From Pedobacter sp. KBS0701 (GTDB lineage Bacteria; Bacteroidota; Bacteroidia; Sphingobacteriales; Sphingobacteriaceae): a DNA stretch of 64,000 nucleotides. The stretch lies in the NCBI RefSeq assembly GCF_005938645.2, contig NZ_CP042171.1, positions 1,612,001-1,676,000 on the forward strand. The letters are read 5' to 3'. Position numbers and translations under genes: made by a program. Under the pieces are notes generated by a model. That model ran no database searches. It saw only the letters and a program-made list of their open reading frames with translations, and had not been told where the DNA came from. Below, piece after piece: positions 1-8,839 of this stretch; positions within the stretch are counted from its first letter, which is position 1, and each line of letters opens with the position of its first letter.

Positions 1-433
1 ATTTAACCATTACCGCACGGTGCTCTTCTTCCTTATTTTTCACCAGAAAATAATCCTCGTTGGCACCTCCAGTCATTTCATGTCCAAAAAGCCTGGTAAT
101 TGTTGTAGCAAATTTAGCATAGCTGTATGGTTTAAGCAAATAAGCATCTCCTGCAGCTTCAAAAGCATCAAAAGCATACTCCTGGTGAGAAGTAGTGAAG
201 ATGAGTTTTCTGGTTCTGAAGCGGATGGCTTTGGCCAGTTCCAGCCCCGAAATTTGGGGCATTTCCACATCCATAAAAATTACATCAACCGTTTCTGAAT
301 TGGCTAACTCCCTTAAGGCAGTAATTGGATCGGTATATTGCTGCACTAGCCGCATGTTTGGAGTATCCTCAATATATTTTTGTAGTCCCGCTAAGGAGCT
401 GTACTGGTCGTCTATGGCTATGCACTTAATCAT
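1..433 (-). CDS. LytTR-family response regulator (3' end cut by window edge)
   Basis: The gene reads leftwards from an ATG at 433 and runs off the window, leaving 144 residues. Residues 1-120 form a CheY-like receiver: acidic pair D8-D9, phosphoacceptor D55 in FMDVEMPQISG, switch T80/T81 and conserved K101 in LLKPYS. From about residue 127 (EDYFLVKNKEEEHRAVMVK) the start of a LytTR DNA-binding domain is visible. Such proteins pair with LytS/YehU-like membrane histidine kinases in Bacteroidota, but the kinase would lie beyond the left edge. It diverges from the flavin monooxygenase at 883, with 449 bp between them. The family call is firm; the target genes are unknown. Confidence 0.88.
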   Translation of the reverse strand, partial: MIKCIAIDDQYSSLAGLQKYIEDTPNMRLVQQYTDPITALRELANSETVDVIFMDVEMPQISGLELAKAIRFRTRKLIFTTSHQEYAFDAFEAAGDAYLLKPYSYAKFATTITRLFGHEMTGGANEDYFLVKNKEEEHRAVMVK

Positions 434-882
434 CTTCAAAAAATCTGGTTCTCTTATAACGAAATTACGCCTTTTCGTAACGAAAAGAATACTATCTGTA
501 CGCTTTAATTTTAAATTTTTTCCTTATTCACTAATTTAATAGAAAAATTCTCGATTAAGTTTACTAGATGCGGGTAATAGCTACAATCCATAAAATAATG
601 CTAATACCGATAAACGTATACTCATCTTTACCGGATTTGCTAATCTATTATAAGTTTGAAATTTATTCAAATTAAGAGCAAGGGCCCAACTGCTTTGTTA
701 CAAGAATATACATATCCCTACACCCATGTAGTTGTAGCCATTTATTAAGCATTTCATGTTTTGTGTCATTGCATTGCAACGTACCTTACGGATTATGTTG
801 GCTAAACGTCATTTGTATTCATTTAAACGTGAGTTGGTTTTATTAAAGATATTTTTGCAATACAGATTTTACTCCTTTAATT
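434..882. other. Divergent intergenic region, AT-rich
   Basis: This stretch of 449 bp separates the divergent LytTR regulator and the LLM oxidoreductase. It is AT-rich with no convincing gene. Short open frames on the + strand here are antisense or out-of-frame shadows. It should hold promoters for both neighbours; one TAnnTTTG box is noted at 850. Confidence 0.5.
850..857 (+). promoter_or_regulatory. Candidate -7 box TATTTTTG
   Basis: TATTTTTG matches the Bacteroidota -7 consensus TAnnTTTG, 25 bp before the ATG of the LLM oxidoreductase. No clear TTTG -33 element is seen at the usual spacing, so this is a weak call. Confidence 0.3.
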
Positions 883-1887
883 ATGGCCGATCACTTATTG
901 AAAAATGTACTTTATTCCGTTCTCGATCTTGCAACCGTTTTAGACGGTTTTACTGCTGCAGATACCTTTAAAACCAGTCTTGATTTAGCTAAACAGTCTG
1001 AAACTTTAGGTTATACACGTTACTGGTTTGCAGAACACCATAACATGGCTGGTGTGGCCAGTTCAGCAACGGCGGTACTAATTGGTTATATTGCTGGTAA
1101 TACCAATAGCATTCGAGTAGGTTCCGGAGGTATTATGCTGCCCAATCACGCTCCCTTAATTGTAGCAGAACAATTCGGCACGCTGGCTTCGCTTTATCCT
1201 AACCGGATCGATCTGGGCTTGGGCAGGGCACCCGGAACCGATCAGGTTACGGCAATGGCCATCCGAGGTGAAAACTTTAATGCTGTTCATAGCTTTCCCA
1301 GGGATATTGAGAAACTGCAACAGTTTTTCTCTGCCAGTAATAACCGGGCAAGTGTAAGGGCTATGCCTGGAGAAGGTTTGGATATTCCGATCTGGATTTT
1401 AGGTTCGAGTACAGATAGCGCGCGCTTAGCCGCAGAAAAAGGACTTCCTTATGCTTTTGCCAGTCATTTTGCCCCAACCTATTTTGAACAGGCGATATCC
1501 ATTTATAAAAATAATTTTAAACCCTCGGCATTTTTACAGGAACCCTATGTAATGGCATGTGTGAATGTGGTAGCTGCAGATACTGATGCGGAAGCAGAAC
1601 GTTTATCAAGCTCTGTAAAACGTATGTTTTTAGGAGTGATAACAGGCAAAAGAGAATTACTAAAACCTGCCGTTGATGATATTAATGAATATTGGGGTCA
1701 GTTGGAAAAAGAAGCTGTAGAGCAGATGTTGTATTATTCTTTTATTGGTAGTGCTAATACCATTAAAGAAAATTTAGAAGCATTTGTTGTCAAATATGGC
1801 ATAAACGAAATTATGAGCACCTCGCATATTTATGATCATCAGGCAAAATTGCATTCGAATAAAATTTTTGCAGGGTTGTTTGGGTAG
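883..1887 (+). CDS. LLM class flavin-dependent oxidoreductase (MsnO8-like)
   Basis: This 334-residue protein looks like a single-component luciferase-like monooxygenase. Family signs are an N-terminal [25 protein letters not shown] strand-helix, the [16 protein letters not shown] motif near residues 45-62, and [25 protein letters not shown] near 77-101, all typical of the F420/FMN TIM-barrel. Members oxidise small organic substrates with FMNH2 supplied by a separate reductase; the substrate here cannot be told from sequence. It is cytoplasmic (no signal peptide) and monocistronic. The start ATG directly precedes the conserved [16 protein letters not shown] region. About 330 aa is the normal family length. 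Confidence 0.85.
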   Translation: MADHLLKNVLYSVLDLATVLDGFTAADTFKTSLDLAKQSETLGYTRYWFAEHHNMAGVASSATAVLIGYIAGNTNSIRVGSGGIMLPNHAPLIVAEQFGTLASLYPNRIDLGLGRAPGTDQVTAMAIRGENFNAVHSFPRDIEKLQQFFSASNNRASVRAMPGEGLDIPIWILGSSTDSARLAAEKGLPYAFASHFAPTYFEQAISIYKNNFKPSAFLQEPYVMACVNVVAADTDAEAERLSSSVKRMFLGVITGKRELLKPAVDDINEYWGQLEKEAVEQMLYYSFIGSANTIKENLEAFVVKYGINEIMSTSHIYDHQAKLHSNKIFAGLFG

Positions 1888-1899
1888 TTGCGAGTCATA

Positions 1900-2167
1900 T
1901 CAATCGCGTCATGCTCCCGCAGATATCGCTGATTGCGCAGAACCTATTGCTTTTTGACATTAAGCAGTTAATGAAATTAAGACTATATTGTTAAATCAAT
2001 CGCATCATGTTCCTGCCGATATCGCTGATTACGCAGAACTTATTTCATTTTGACCATTAAATAGTTAATGACATTAAGACTCTGTTATAAATATCTGCGT
2101 CAATCTTTTTAGATCTGCGGGGGGCTAATCGCTAATGTTCCTGCAGATATCGCCGATGAGCGCCGAA
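1900..2167. repeat. Three diverged copies of a ~35-45 bp intergenic repeat
   Basis: The unit reads approximately TCATGTTCCTGCAGATATCG followed by CTGATTACGCAGAAC. Copies start near 1900, 1995 and 2126. The first two are followed by matching tails (TTTTGAC.ATTAA...AGTTAATGA.ATTAAGACT), giving a period of about 95 bp. Similar 'CTGCGGATATCGC' fragments are common intergenic repeats in Pedobacter-like genomes (from memory). No gene lies in 1888-2263. Confidence 0.6.
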
Positions 2168-2263
2168 TCCCTTCCATTTTACATCATCACGTACACTTTA
2201 AGATTTGTTAATAATAAGGGAATATTGAGCTGGTAGCTTTGCTGTGAAAAAAAGCACCATCCC

Positions 2264-2827
2264 TTGAGCGAAACTTTACTTTCATCTTTACAGTGCGGAA
2301 GCCATCTGGCCATGGAAAAAATCTACCAGTTTTATTGGGAAGATGTTTTTGATGCTGCGCTAAAAAAAACGGGTGATGAAGCCCTTGCACAGGATATTAC
2401 CCAGGAGATTTTCATTTCGCTTTGGGAAAACCATAAAACGATTAACCTTTCCGGAAGCCTGGGTGCTTATCTGCATGGAGCCGTAAAATATAAGGTGATT
2501 AATTATTTCAGGTCGGGCAGTATTAAAGAACAGCACCAAACTGCGCTTACGACCCTGATGGATGAACAGCATTCTGCTGCTGCGGATGATAAACTAATTT
2601 TAAAAGAGCTTCACCTGGAGGTGGATGCCGCCATTGCGCTTTTACCAGAGAAAATGCAACAGGTTTTCTCGATGAGCAGAAAACAGGAAAAATCCATCAA
2701 AGAAATTGCTGCTGAACTCGACGTTTCTGTGCAGACGGTAAAGAACCAGATCTCTGCAGCATTAAAGCTTCTTAAAAAAAGTCTTTCCTATATCCTGTTA
2801 ATTGCTGTATTGATCGGCTTAACATAA
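2264..2827 (+). CDS. RNA polymerase sigma-70 factor, ECF subfamily
   Basis: This 187-residue ECF sigma factor would activate the downstream FecR/SusC/SusD cluster. Region 2 spans about residues 17-65 (YWEDVFDAALKKTG...DITQEIFISLWENHKTI, the -10/core-binding helices) and region 4 about 125-175 (LLPEKMQQVF...SIKEIAAELDVSVQTVKNQI, the -35 helix-turn-helix). The best start is a TTG at 2264: there is no in-frame ATG before the upstream stop, and the first internal ATG (residue 19) would remove the family-conserved LLSSLQCGSHLAMEKIYQFYW segment. The C-terminus ends in a hydrophobic tail (SYILLIAVLIGLT). FecR starts 63 bp downstream, the classic cognate anti-sigma position. Confidence 0.9.
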   Translation: MSETLLSSLQCGSHLAMEKIYQFYWEDVFDAALKKTGDEALAQDITQEIFISLWENHKTINLSGSLGAYLHGAVKYKVINYFRSGSIKEQHQTALTTLMDEQHSAAADDKLILKELHLEVDAAIALLPEKMQQVFSMSRKQEKSIKEIAAELDVSVQTVKNQISAALKLLKKSLSYILLIAVLIGLT

Positions 2828-2890
2828 AGTTAATCTATAGATAACATTTTTGGTTGGTACCGATCTCCTTTTCAACTGACATGTATTTAG

Positions 2891-3835
2891 ATGACAGAAG
2901 AACAGGCAAAGGAACTGCTGCAGAAATATCTCGATCAGCAGGCAAGTCCGCAAGAGCAAAAAAAAGTTGAAGAGTGGTACGCTACACTTCAGTCAAAAGA
3001 TGTGGCATTATCCGCCGATCGGAAAGCAGCGATAGGGGCGCAGATGTTTGCTCACCTTCAGGTGGCTATGCAAGAGAAGCCAAAACCCGTCAAAGTATTC
3101 AAACTACAATCTTTTATCAGGATTGCTGCCGCCGTATTCCTCATCATAACAATTGGAATAAGCGTTTGGAAACTCAATACAAAAGTAGCGCCTGAAAATC
3201 AGGTAACAGTAGTTACCGGAAATAAGCAACAGAAGCGAATTACTTTGTCAGATGGTTCGGTGGTTTTGTTAGGTCCGTCAGCAAAACTCTGCTATCCTAA
3301 AGCCTTTGCTTCAAACAGCCGCCATATTGCACTTAAAGAAGGGGAAGCTTTTTTTGATATTGCTCATCAGGAAAAAAGGCCGTTTACAGTGCATACAAGC
3401 GCCGGGGTAGACATTAAAGTTTTAGGGACCTCTTTCAAAGTTAAATCATATCAGGCAAATAAACAGCTGGAGGTGGCTGTAGTTACGGGTAAAGTTGCGG
3501 TGAGCAATCAAAAAGGCAACCTGGCTACGCTGGTTAAGGATGAGTTTTTAACTTATGATAAAAATGACGGTCGCGCTGCCATCTGTAAAATCAAAGCGTC
3601 TGCTTTTATCGAATTTGCTTTCGATGGTGCAAACCTCAATCAGGTGATCACTAAACTCCAATATGTTTATAGCATTAAAATTTTGCTGAACGATATCACT
3701 TTGGGTAAACTTAAAACTACTGCATCCTTCAGCAGCAAACAATCGCCTGAAGAAATTTTGGATATTATCTGCAGTCTGCATCACCTCAGGTTCAATGCAT
3801 CAAAAAATCATAAAACATTTAATATATACAGATGA
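2891..3835 (+). CDS. FecR family anti-sigma factor (DUF4974)
   Basis: This 314-residue membrane anti-sigma factor probably binds the ECF sigma encoded just upstream. Residues 1-60 are the cytoplasmic sigma-binding part (TEEQAKELLQKYLDQQASPQEQKKVEEW). A transmembrane helix lies near 75-97 (FIRIAAAVFLIITIGISVW). The periplasmic FecR domain covers about 110-205 (RITLSDGSVVLLGPSAKLCY, FTVHTSAGVDIKVLGTSF) and a DUF4974 domain the last 75 residues (ILDIICSLHHLRF). In this family the periplasmic domain senses the plug/STN domain of a TonB-dependent transducer, here the SusC at 3959, and passes the signal inward. Substrate binding outside should therefore switch on the operon. Confidence 0.92.
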   Translation: MTEEQAKELLQKYLDQQASPQEQKKVEEWYATLQSKDVALSADRKAAIGAQMFAHLQVAMQEKPKPVKVFKLQSFIRIAAAVFLIITIGISVWKLNTKVAPENQVTVVTGNKQQKRITLSDGSVVLLGPSAKLCYPKAFASNSRHIALKEGEAFFDIAHQEKRPFTVHTSAGVDIKVLGTSFKVKSYQANKQLEVAVVTGKVAVSNQKGNLATLVKDEFLTYDKNDGRAAICKIKASAFIEFAFDGANLNQVITKLQYVYSIKILLNDITLGKLKTTASFSSKQSPEEILDIICSLHHLRFNASKNHKTFNIYR

Positions 3836-3958
3836 GATAGGATATGATATAGAAATTATCTACGGTACCGGTCAGATCGTTCGCCGCAATCTTTCTTTCT
3901 GGCAATAAAAGCCAGTATAATTAAAGCTTTACAAAAATAAAATCAAACAAATTAAGCA

Positions 3959-6900
3959 ATGAAAACAACCTCCGCTAAGAGGACACCAGCTCTTTACAAG
4001 ATCATGAAATACTCATGTTTAACATTTACAATCCTCTGCATTTTTTGCAGCTCTATCCTCGCTTCGGCAGGTATGGCACAAAAATTAGAGAAAACTACGG
4101 TTAGTATTACCATCAATAAAGGCCGTAAGATGACCGAGATCATCAAAGAAATTGAATCCCGTACCGGGCTTAGTTTTGTGTACAATCCAGATCAGCTGCA
4201 ACAAAAAAACATGTCTTTAAGTGGCGATTTTAACACAGAACCCGTAAGATCACTTTTAGACAGACTTGGTTTGCAGGTTTTAGAAAAAGGTGGATACGTG
4301 ATTTTAAACAATGCCGTAATGAATAAGCCAGACCGGATAATCACAGGGGTAGTAAAAGATACCACAGGTTTGGCACTTCCAGGTGTTTCGGTGAAAGTAT
4401 TGGGCACACAAAGTGGTACTATTACCGATGGAAACGGTGCTTATCGCATTGCAGTTGCCGCTGATGCCGTACTGTCATTCTCCATGATTGGTTATCAGAC
4501 CAGGGAAGCAAAAGTTGGCGAAAACCAGGTAATTAACATGGTTTTGAAAGAAGAACGCTCCACACTTGCCGATGTAGTGGTTGTAGGTTACGGTACACAG
4601 AAAAAAGAAACCTTAACCGGAGCAATCAGTATTGTGGGGATGGATAAACTTTCTTCGCGATCATTAAATAGTGTAGGTGAGGTGCTTGCCGGAAAAACTC
4701 CGGGTGTAATTGTGACCAACGAGGGTGGCGATCCGACATCGATGCCTCGTATCAATGTTCGTGGCTCAGGCGGTATCAATGGAGAAAATGTACTTTACGT
4801 AATCGACGGATCTATCTTTTCGGGTACTCCACAGCTTAACCCTAACGATATTGAATCGATATCGGTGCTAAAAGATGGATCTGCAGCCATTTATGGCGCA
4901 AGAGCTTCTGGCGGTGTAATATTAATTACGACCAAAAAAGGTAAAAGCGGTAAGATGCAGATCAGTTTTGATGCTAAAATTGGACAACAAAGTGCCTGGA
5001 AAAAACTAGAATCATTAAATGCACAACAGCGTGCACAGGTTGCCGCAACTGCAGCTAAAAACGGTGGTACTACCATATTGCCAGCCTTTGATGCCGCAAA
5101 ATATCCTGACGGGCAGATTACACGTACCAACTGGATGGATGAAGTGTTTAGAGATGGCTTATTGCAGGATTATAATGCTGCAATTAACGGTGGCTCTGAA
5201 AAATCGAATTATTATTTGAGTTTCAATTACCGCAATGCCGAAGGGATTGTGTTAAACACTAAAACCAAACGTTATAATTTCAGGATCAATACCGAACATG
5301 AGGTAACCAATTGGTTAAAAATTGGCGAAAACTTATCGTACAGCAGCACTAACGGAAACGGCGCCAATACCAGCAGCGATTATACGGGTGCTTTACTTTC
5401 GGCCATTTATTATCCTACAAATGCCACACCTTACAATGCCGATGGTAGTTTTGCAGGTTTACCTGGGCCGTATGCCGGAGATTATGGCGATATTGTTAAC
5501 CCTGTTGCCGATTTAATGCGTATTGATATCAACAACCCGGTAAATGTGTTGGTCGTTAATCCCTATGCCAATATTAAATTAGCCAAAGGTTTAACTTTTA
5601 GGTCTAACTTAAGCATCACCAAAACAGATGCTGCTTTTAAAAGCTTTACACCAAAAAGGCCTGAGGTAGGAAAACCCGTATTAAGCAATAGTTTACAGGA
5701 AAGCAGCAACCATAATAGCGATTTCCTGACAGAACAAGTGTTAAATTACAAAGGTACCTTTGGTAGCCATCAGCTCGATCTTACAGGTGGTTACTCATTT
5801 CAAAAAACACAATACAGAAGTTTATTTGCTTCAGGATCAGGTTTTGATGATGAATCGCCACAATACAGGTACTTGATGAACGCCACAGTAATACAGCCTT
5901 CTTCCAGCGGTTACAGCGCACAGGCACTTTCGTCATTGTTTCTGCGGGCAAACTATAACTATCGCGAAAAATACCTGGTGTCGTTAATCGGTCGCCGTGA
6001 TGGCTCGTCATTACTGACCAAAAATAACAGGACCCGGAATTATGGTTCAGCTTCTGTTGGATGGCTAATGAGCAAAGAAGACTTTCTTAAAGATGTAAGT
6101 TGGTTAAATGAATTGAAATTAAGGGGTAGCTATGGTTTTCTCGGTAATTTAGCGGCACTTACTTCTGCTGCGGTGAACCCATTGTTAAGTCCAACACAAA
6201 GTTATTTTGGCCAAACGCCAACTTTGCAAAATGGTTATGTTCAAACGGTTTTGGCCAATCCTAATATCGCATGGGCAGAATCTAAACAAACAAACTTTGG
6301 TGTTGATGTAGCCGTATTAGGCAGATTGAGTCTTACAGCAGACTATTTTGTTAAAGAAATTAATAAAATGATCCTGGTGAGAACATTACCCGGAACAGCA
6401 GGTTTAGGTACTCAGACCATTAATGCCGGTAAAGTAAAAGATAAAGGTTTTGAGTTAGGATTAAATTATAATAGTGATAAAAATGCAGCTTTTACTTATT
6501 CCGTAAATGCTACTTTAACCAAAATAAACAACAATATAGAAGAACTTATTCCTGGTATAGAAAACCAGGTTGTATCTACCAATTTCCGGAATGAAGTTGC
6601 CCCCCTTACCAATAGGGTAGGACAGCCACTGTATAGTTATTTTGTATTAAAAACGGATGGTATTTTCCAAAGTCAGGCAGAAGCCGATAACTATAAAAAT
6701 GCTAAAGGACAAAAAATTCAGCCAAATGCAAAGGCAGGTGATTTTAGATTTGTAGATATCAACGGTGATGGATCTATTGACAGTAAAGACCGTTATTTTG
6801 CTGGTAGCGCTTATCCCGATTTCTCTTATGGGTTGAGCTTTAACGCAAGTTATAAAAATTTCGACTTTAATATTTTTGCACAGGGCGTACAAGGAAATAA

Positions 6901-7303
6901 ATTATTCAATGCCGTAAAACGTACTACTTATAGCGCTAGTGGTCCTTCATACAACAAATTGGTCGGTATTTTAGATGCCTGGTCACCAGAAAATCCAGGT
7001 GGCAAAGTGCCGATTATTTCAACTAGCGATGCCAACGGAAATTTTGCAGCTTCTGATTTTTATGTGGAAAATGGCTCTTATCTGCGTATCCGTAACGTAA
7101 CCCTGGGTTACAGTTTGCCAAAATCGATCGCTAATAAATTAAAAACAGGTGGTGTAAGAATTTATGCCACAGCAAACAACCTTTTTACCATTACTAAATA
7201 TTCAGGCTTTGATCCGGAAATCGGAATGGACAACAACGGAGTAGATGTTGGCCGTTATCCGCAGGCACGAAGTTTTATCCTTGGTTTAAGTGTAAATCTA
7301 TAA
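3959..7303 (+). CDS. SusC/RagA-family TonB-dependent transporter with STN signalling domain
   Basis: An outer-membrane TonB-linked importer of 1114 residues. Order: signal sequence (about 1-40; an alternative start at Met16, position 4004, gives a more typical signal peptide), STN domain about 45-118 (VSITINKGRKMTEIIKEIES...), carboxypeptidase-regulatory-like domain about 127-205 (ITGVVKDTTGLALPGVSV), SusC signature region VVVVGYGTQKKETLTGAIS, plug about 215-325, and 22-strand barrel to the C-terminal aromatic-rich strand ending in NL. The STN domain marks it as a signal transducer to the FecR/ECF pair upstream. The downstream phosphatases suggest the cargo is a phosphorylated organic molecule; that is inference from context. 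Confidence 0.93.
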   Translation: MKTTSAKRTPALYKIMKYSCLTFTILCIFCSSILASAGMAQKLEKTTVSITINKGRKMTEIIKEIESRTGLSFVYNPDQLQQKNMSLSGDFNTEPVRSLLDRLGLQVLEKGGYVILNNAVMNKPDRIITGVVKDTTGLALPGVSVKVLGTQSGTITDGNGAYRIAVAADAVLSFSMIGYQTREAKVGENQVINMVLKEERSTLADVVVVGYGTQKKETLTGAISIVGMDKLSSRSLNSVGEVLAGKTPGVIVTNEGGDPTSMPRINVRGSGGINGENVLYVIDGSIFSGTPQLNPNDIESISVLKDGSAAIYGARASGGVILITTKKGKSGKMQISFDAKIGQQSAWKKLESLNAQQRAQVAATAAKNGGTTILPAFDAAKYPDGQITRTNWMDEVFRDGLLQDYNAAINGGSEKSNYYLSFNYRNAEGIVLNTKTKRYNFRINTEHEVTNWLKIGENLSYSSTNGNGANTSSDYTGALLSAIYYPTNATPYNADGSFAGLPGPYAGDYGDIVNPVADLMRIDINNPVNVLVVNPYANIKLAKGLTFRSNLSITKTDAAFKSFTPKRPEVGKPVLSNSLQESSNHNSDFLTEQVLNYKGTFGSHQLDLTGGYSFQKTQYRSLFASGSGFDDESPQYRYLMNATVIQPSSSGYSAQALSSLFLRANYNYREKYLVSLIGRRDGSSLLTKNNRTRNYGSASVGWLMSKEDFLKDVSWLNELKLRGSYGFLGNLAALTSAAVNPLLSPTQSYFGQTPTLQNGYVQTVLANPNIAWAESKQTNFGVDVAVLGRLSLTADYFVKEINKMILVRTLPGTAGLGTQTINAGKVKDKGFELGLNYNSDKNAAFTYSVNATLTKINNNIEELIPGIENQVVSTNFRNEVAPLTNRVGQPLYSYFVLKTDGIFQSQAEADNYKNAKGQKIQPNAKAGDFRFVDINGDGSIDSKDRYFAGSAYPDFSYGLSFNASYKNFDFNIFAQGVQGNKLFNAVKRTTYSASGPSYNKLVGILDAWSPENPGGKVPIISTSDANGNFAASDFYVENGSYLRIRNVTLGYSLPKSIANKLKTGGVRIYATANNLFTITKYSGFDPEIGMDNNGVDVGRYPQARSFILGLSVNL

Positions 7304-7315
7304 TCAAAAACAACA

Positions 7316-8839
7316 ATGAAAAAGAATTTTAAATATATCGCATTTGCAGTACTTGCTGCTTTTTCTTCATGCACAAAAGAACTTGATATCATACCTGAAG
7401 GGTCTCCATCAGCGCAAAACTTCTGGAAAACTAAAGAGGATGCATTGAAAGCCGAAGGTGGAATGTACGAAATCTATAATGCTGAAGATTTTTACGGTCG
7501 CGGGATGTTCTGGTTTATCAATGCCAGCGATGATATGGTTACCGGCCGTAACAAGCCAGAGGCTGATAACATTAAAAACTTTAACCGTACTTACGTAGGC
7601 GGTGGTTATACCGAAACGCAGTGGAGCATGCGTTATGCCATCATCAAACGTGCCAATGATATCATTACCAATGTGCCAAAGATCAATATGGATGAAAATT
7701 TAAAGAAACAGATCATTGGCGATGCTTATTTTAATGCCGGTTTGGTTTATTTTCAGCTGGCTGCAAATTATGGAAACGATAAAGCGGGTGTACCAATTGT
7801 TAAGCCTGAAACCGATGCATCTCAGCCTATTCCCCGCGCCAGCAATGTAAACGAGAACTACGATTATGTTATTTCGCTTCTTTTAAAGGCAGCTGATAAC
7901 CTTCCCCTGTTTTCGGCAATGAAACCTGCAGATTATGGTAAAGCACATAAAACGGCTGCCTGGGCTTACTTATCTAAGGTGTACCTGTTCAAAAAAGATT
8001 ATGCCAATGCTGCAAAATATGCTGATATGGTCATCACTTCAGGTCAGCATGATTTAATTAATACGGGTTTTGCCGATGTTTTTAAAGCGTCAAACAACTG
8101 GTCTAAAGAATATATATGGTCGGTAGTTTGTACACCAAGCGGTGGCGGAACAGGCTGGGGTAGCAAGCTCCCGGGTGTAATGCTAACCAACAAAGCATGG
8201 GGTATTTATAATGGATGGGGTTATTATCTGCCAACCAAAGAACTTTACGATTCTTATGAAGCCGGCGATCAACGCAGAGAAGCTACCATTTTGAAACCTG
8301 GCGATAAATTTATGTTCTTTGGTGCCGAGCGTAGCTTTACTAAAGATGGGGGAGCAACTTCCAATTACCAGTTTAAAAAATACATGGAGCCGTTTTCTTA
8401 TGCCAACCCAATTCCAACTCATGTTAACCCTAATGGTGATAATGGAACAACTGATTTAAATGTGCCATTAATGCGTTATGCCGAAGTTCTGCTGATCAAA
8501 GCAGAAGCTGCCATTAACCTAAGCGGTGCAGGAGCGGGAGATACCGAACTGAACAAAATAAGGCTTCGTGCAGGTTTAAATGCTAAAACAGGAATGACTA
8601 TAGATGACCTTAAACGCGAACGTCGTAATGAGCTTGCCGGAGAATGGGCAGATCGTCACCGCGATTTAGTAAGATGGGGCGATGCGCAATCCACTTATGC
8701 TAAACCATTACACGATTTTGATGGAACTGTAATCTGGCCGGCAAGAACTTTCAACCCACAGGTACACGATGTTTGGGCGGTGCCACAAAGAGAAATTGAT
8801 AACAGTGCGGGCGTGATTAAACAAAATCCAGGATGGTAA
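7316..8839 (+). CDS. SusD/RagB-family nutrient-binding outer membrane lipoprotein
   Basis: This 507-residue surface lipoprotein would form the lid of the SusC channel encoded 12 bp upstream. The lipobox ends at C19 (AAFSSC). The TPR-rich fold is recognisable from AYFNAGLVYFQLAANYGN and AWAYLSKVYLFKKDYANAAKYADMVI. The C-terminal RagB domain contains the hallmark LMRYAEVLLIKAEAAIN...LNKIRLRAGL...LKRERRNELAGEWADRHRDLVRW, with the typical ending VKQNPGW-like (IKQNPGW). The next gene overlaps its stop by 7 bp, so the two are translationally coupled. Confidence 0.93.
   Translation: MKKNFKYIAFAVLAAFSSCTKELDIIPEGSPSAQNFWKTKEDALKAEGGMYEIYNAEDFYGRGMFWFINASDDMVTGRNKPEADNIKNFNRTYVGGGYTETQWSMRYAIIKRANDIITNVPKINMDENLKKQIIGDAYFNAGLVYFQLAANYGNDKAGVPIVKPETDASQPIPRASNVNENYDYVISLLLKAADNLPLFSAMKPADYGKAHKTAAWAYLSKVYLFKKDYANAAKYADMVITSGQHDLINTGFADVFKASNNWSKEYIWSVVCTPSGGGTGWGSKLPGVMLTNKAWGIYNGWGYYLPTKELYDSYEAGDQRREATILKPGDKFMFFGAERSFTKDGGATSNYQFKKYMEPFSYANPIPTHVNPNGDNGTTDLNVPLMRYAEVLLIKAEAAINLSGAGAGDTELNKIRLRAGLNAKTGMTIDDLKRERRNELAGEWADRHRDLVRWGDAQSTYAKPLHDFDGTVIWPARTFNPQVHDVWAVPQREIDNSAGVIKQNPGW

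Noticed and set aside
195..539. Open frame of 114 codons on the + strand at the left edge
   Set aside because: It is antisense to the clear LytTR response regulator that runs off the edge and has no domain signal.
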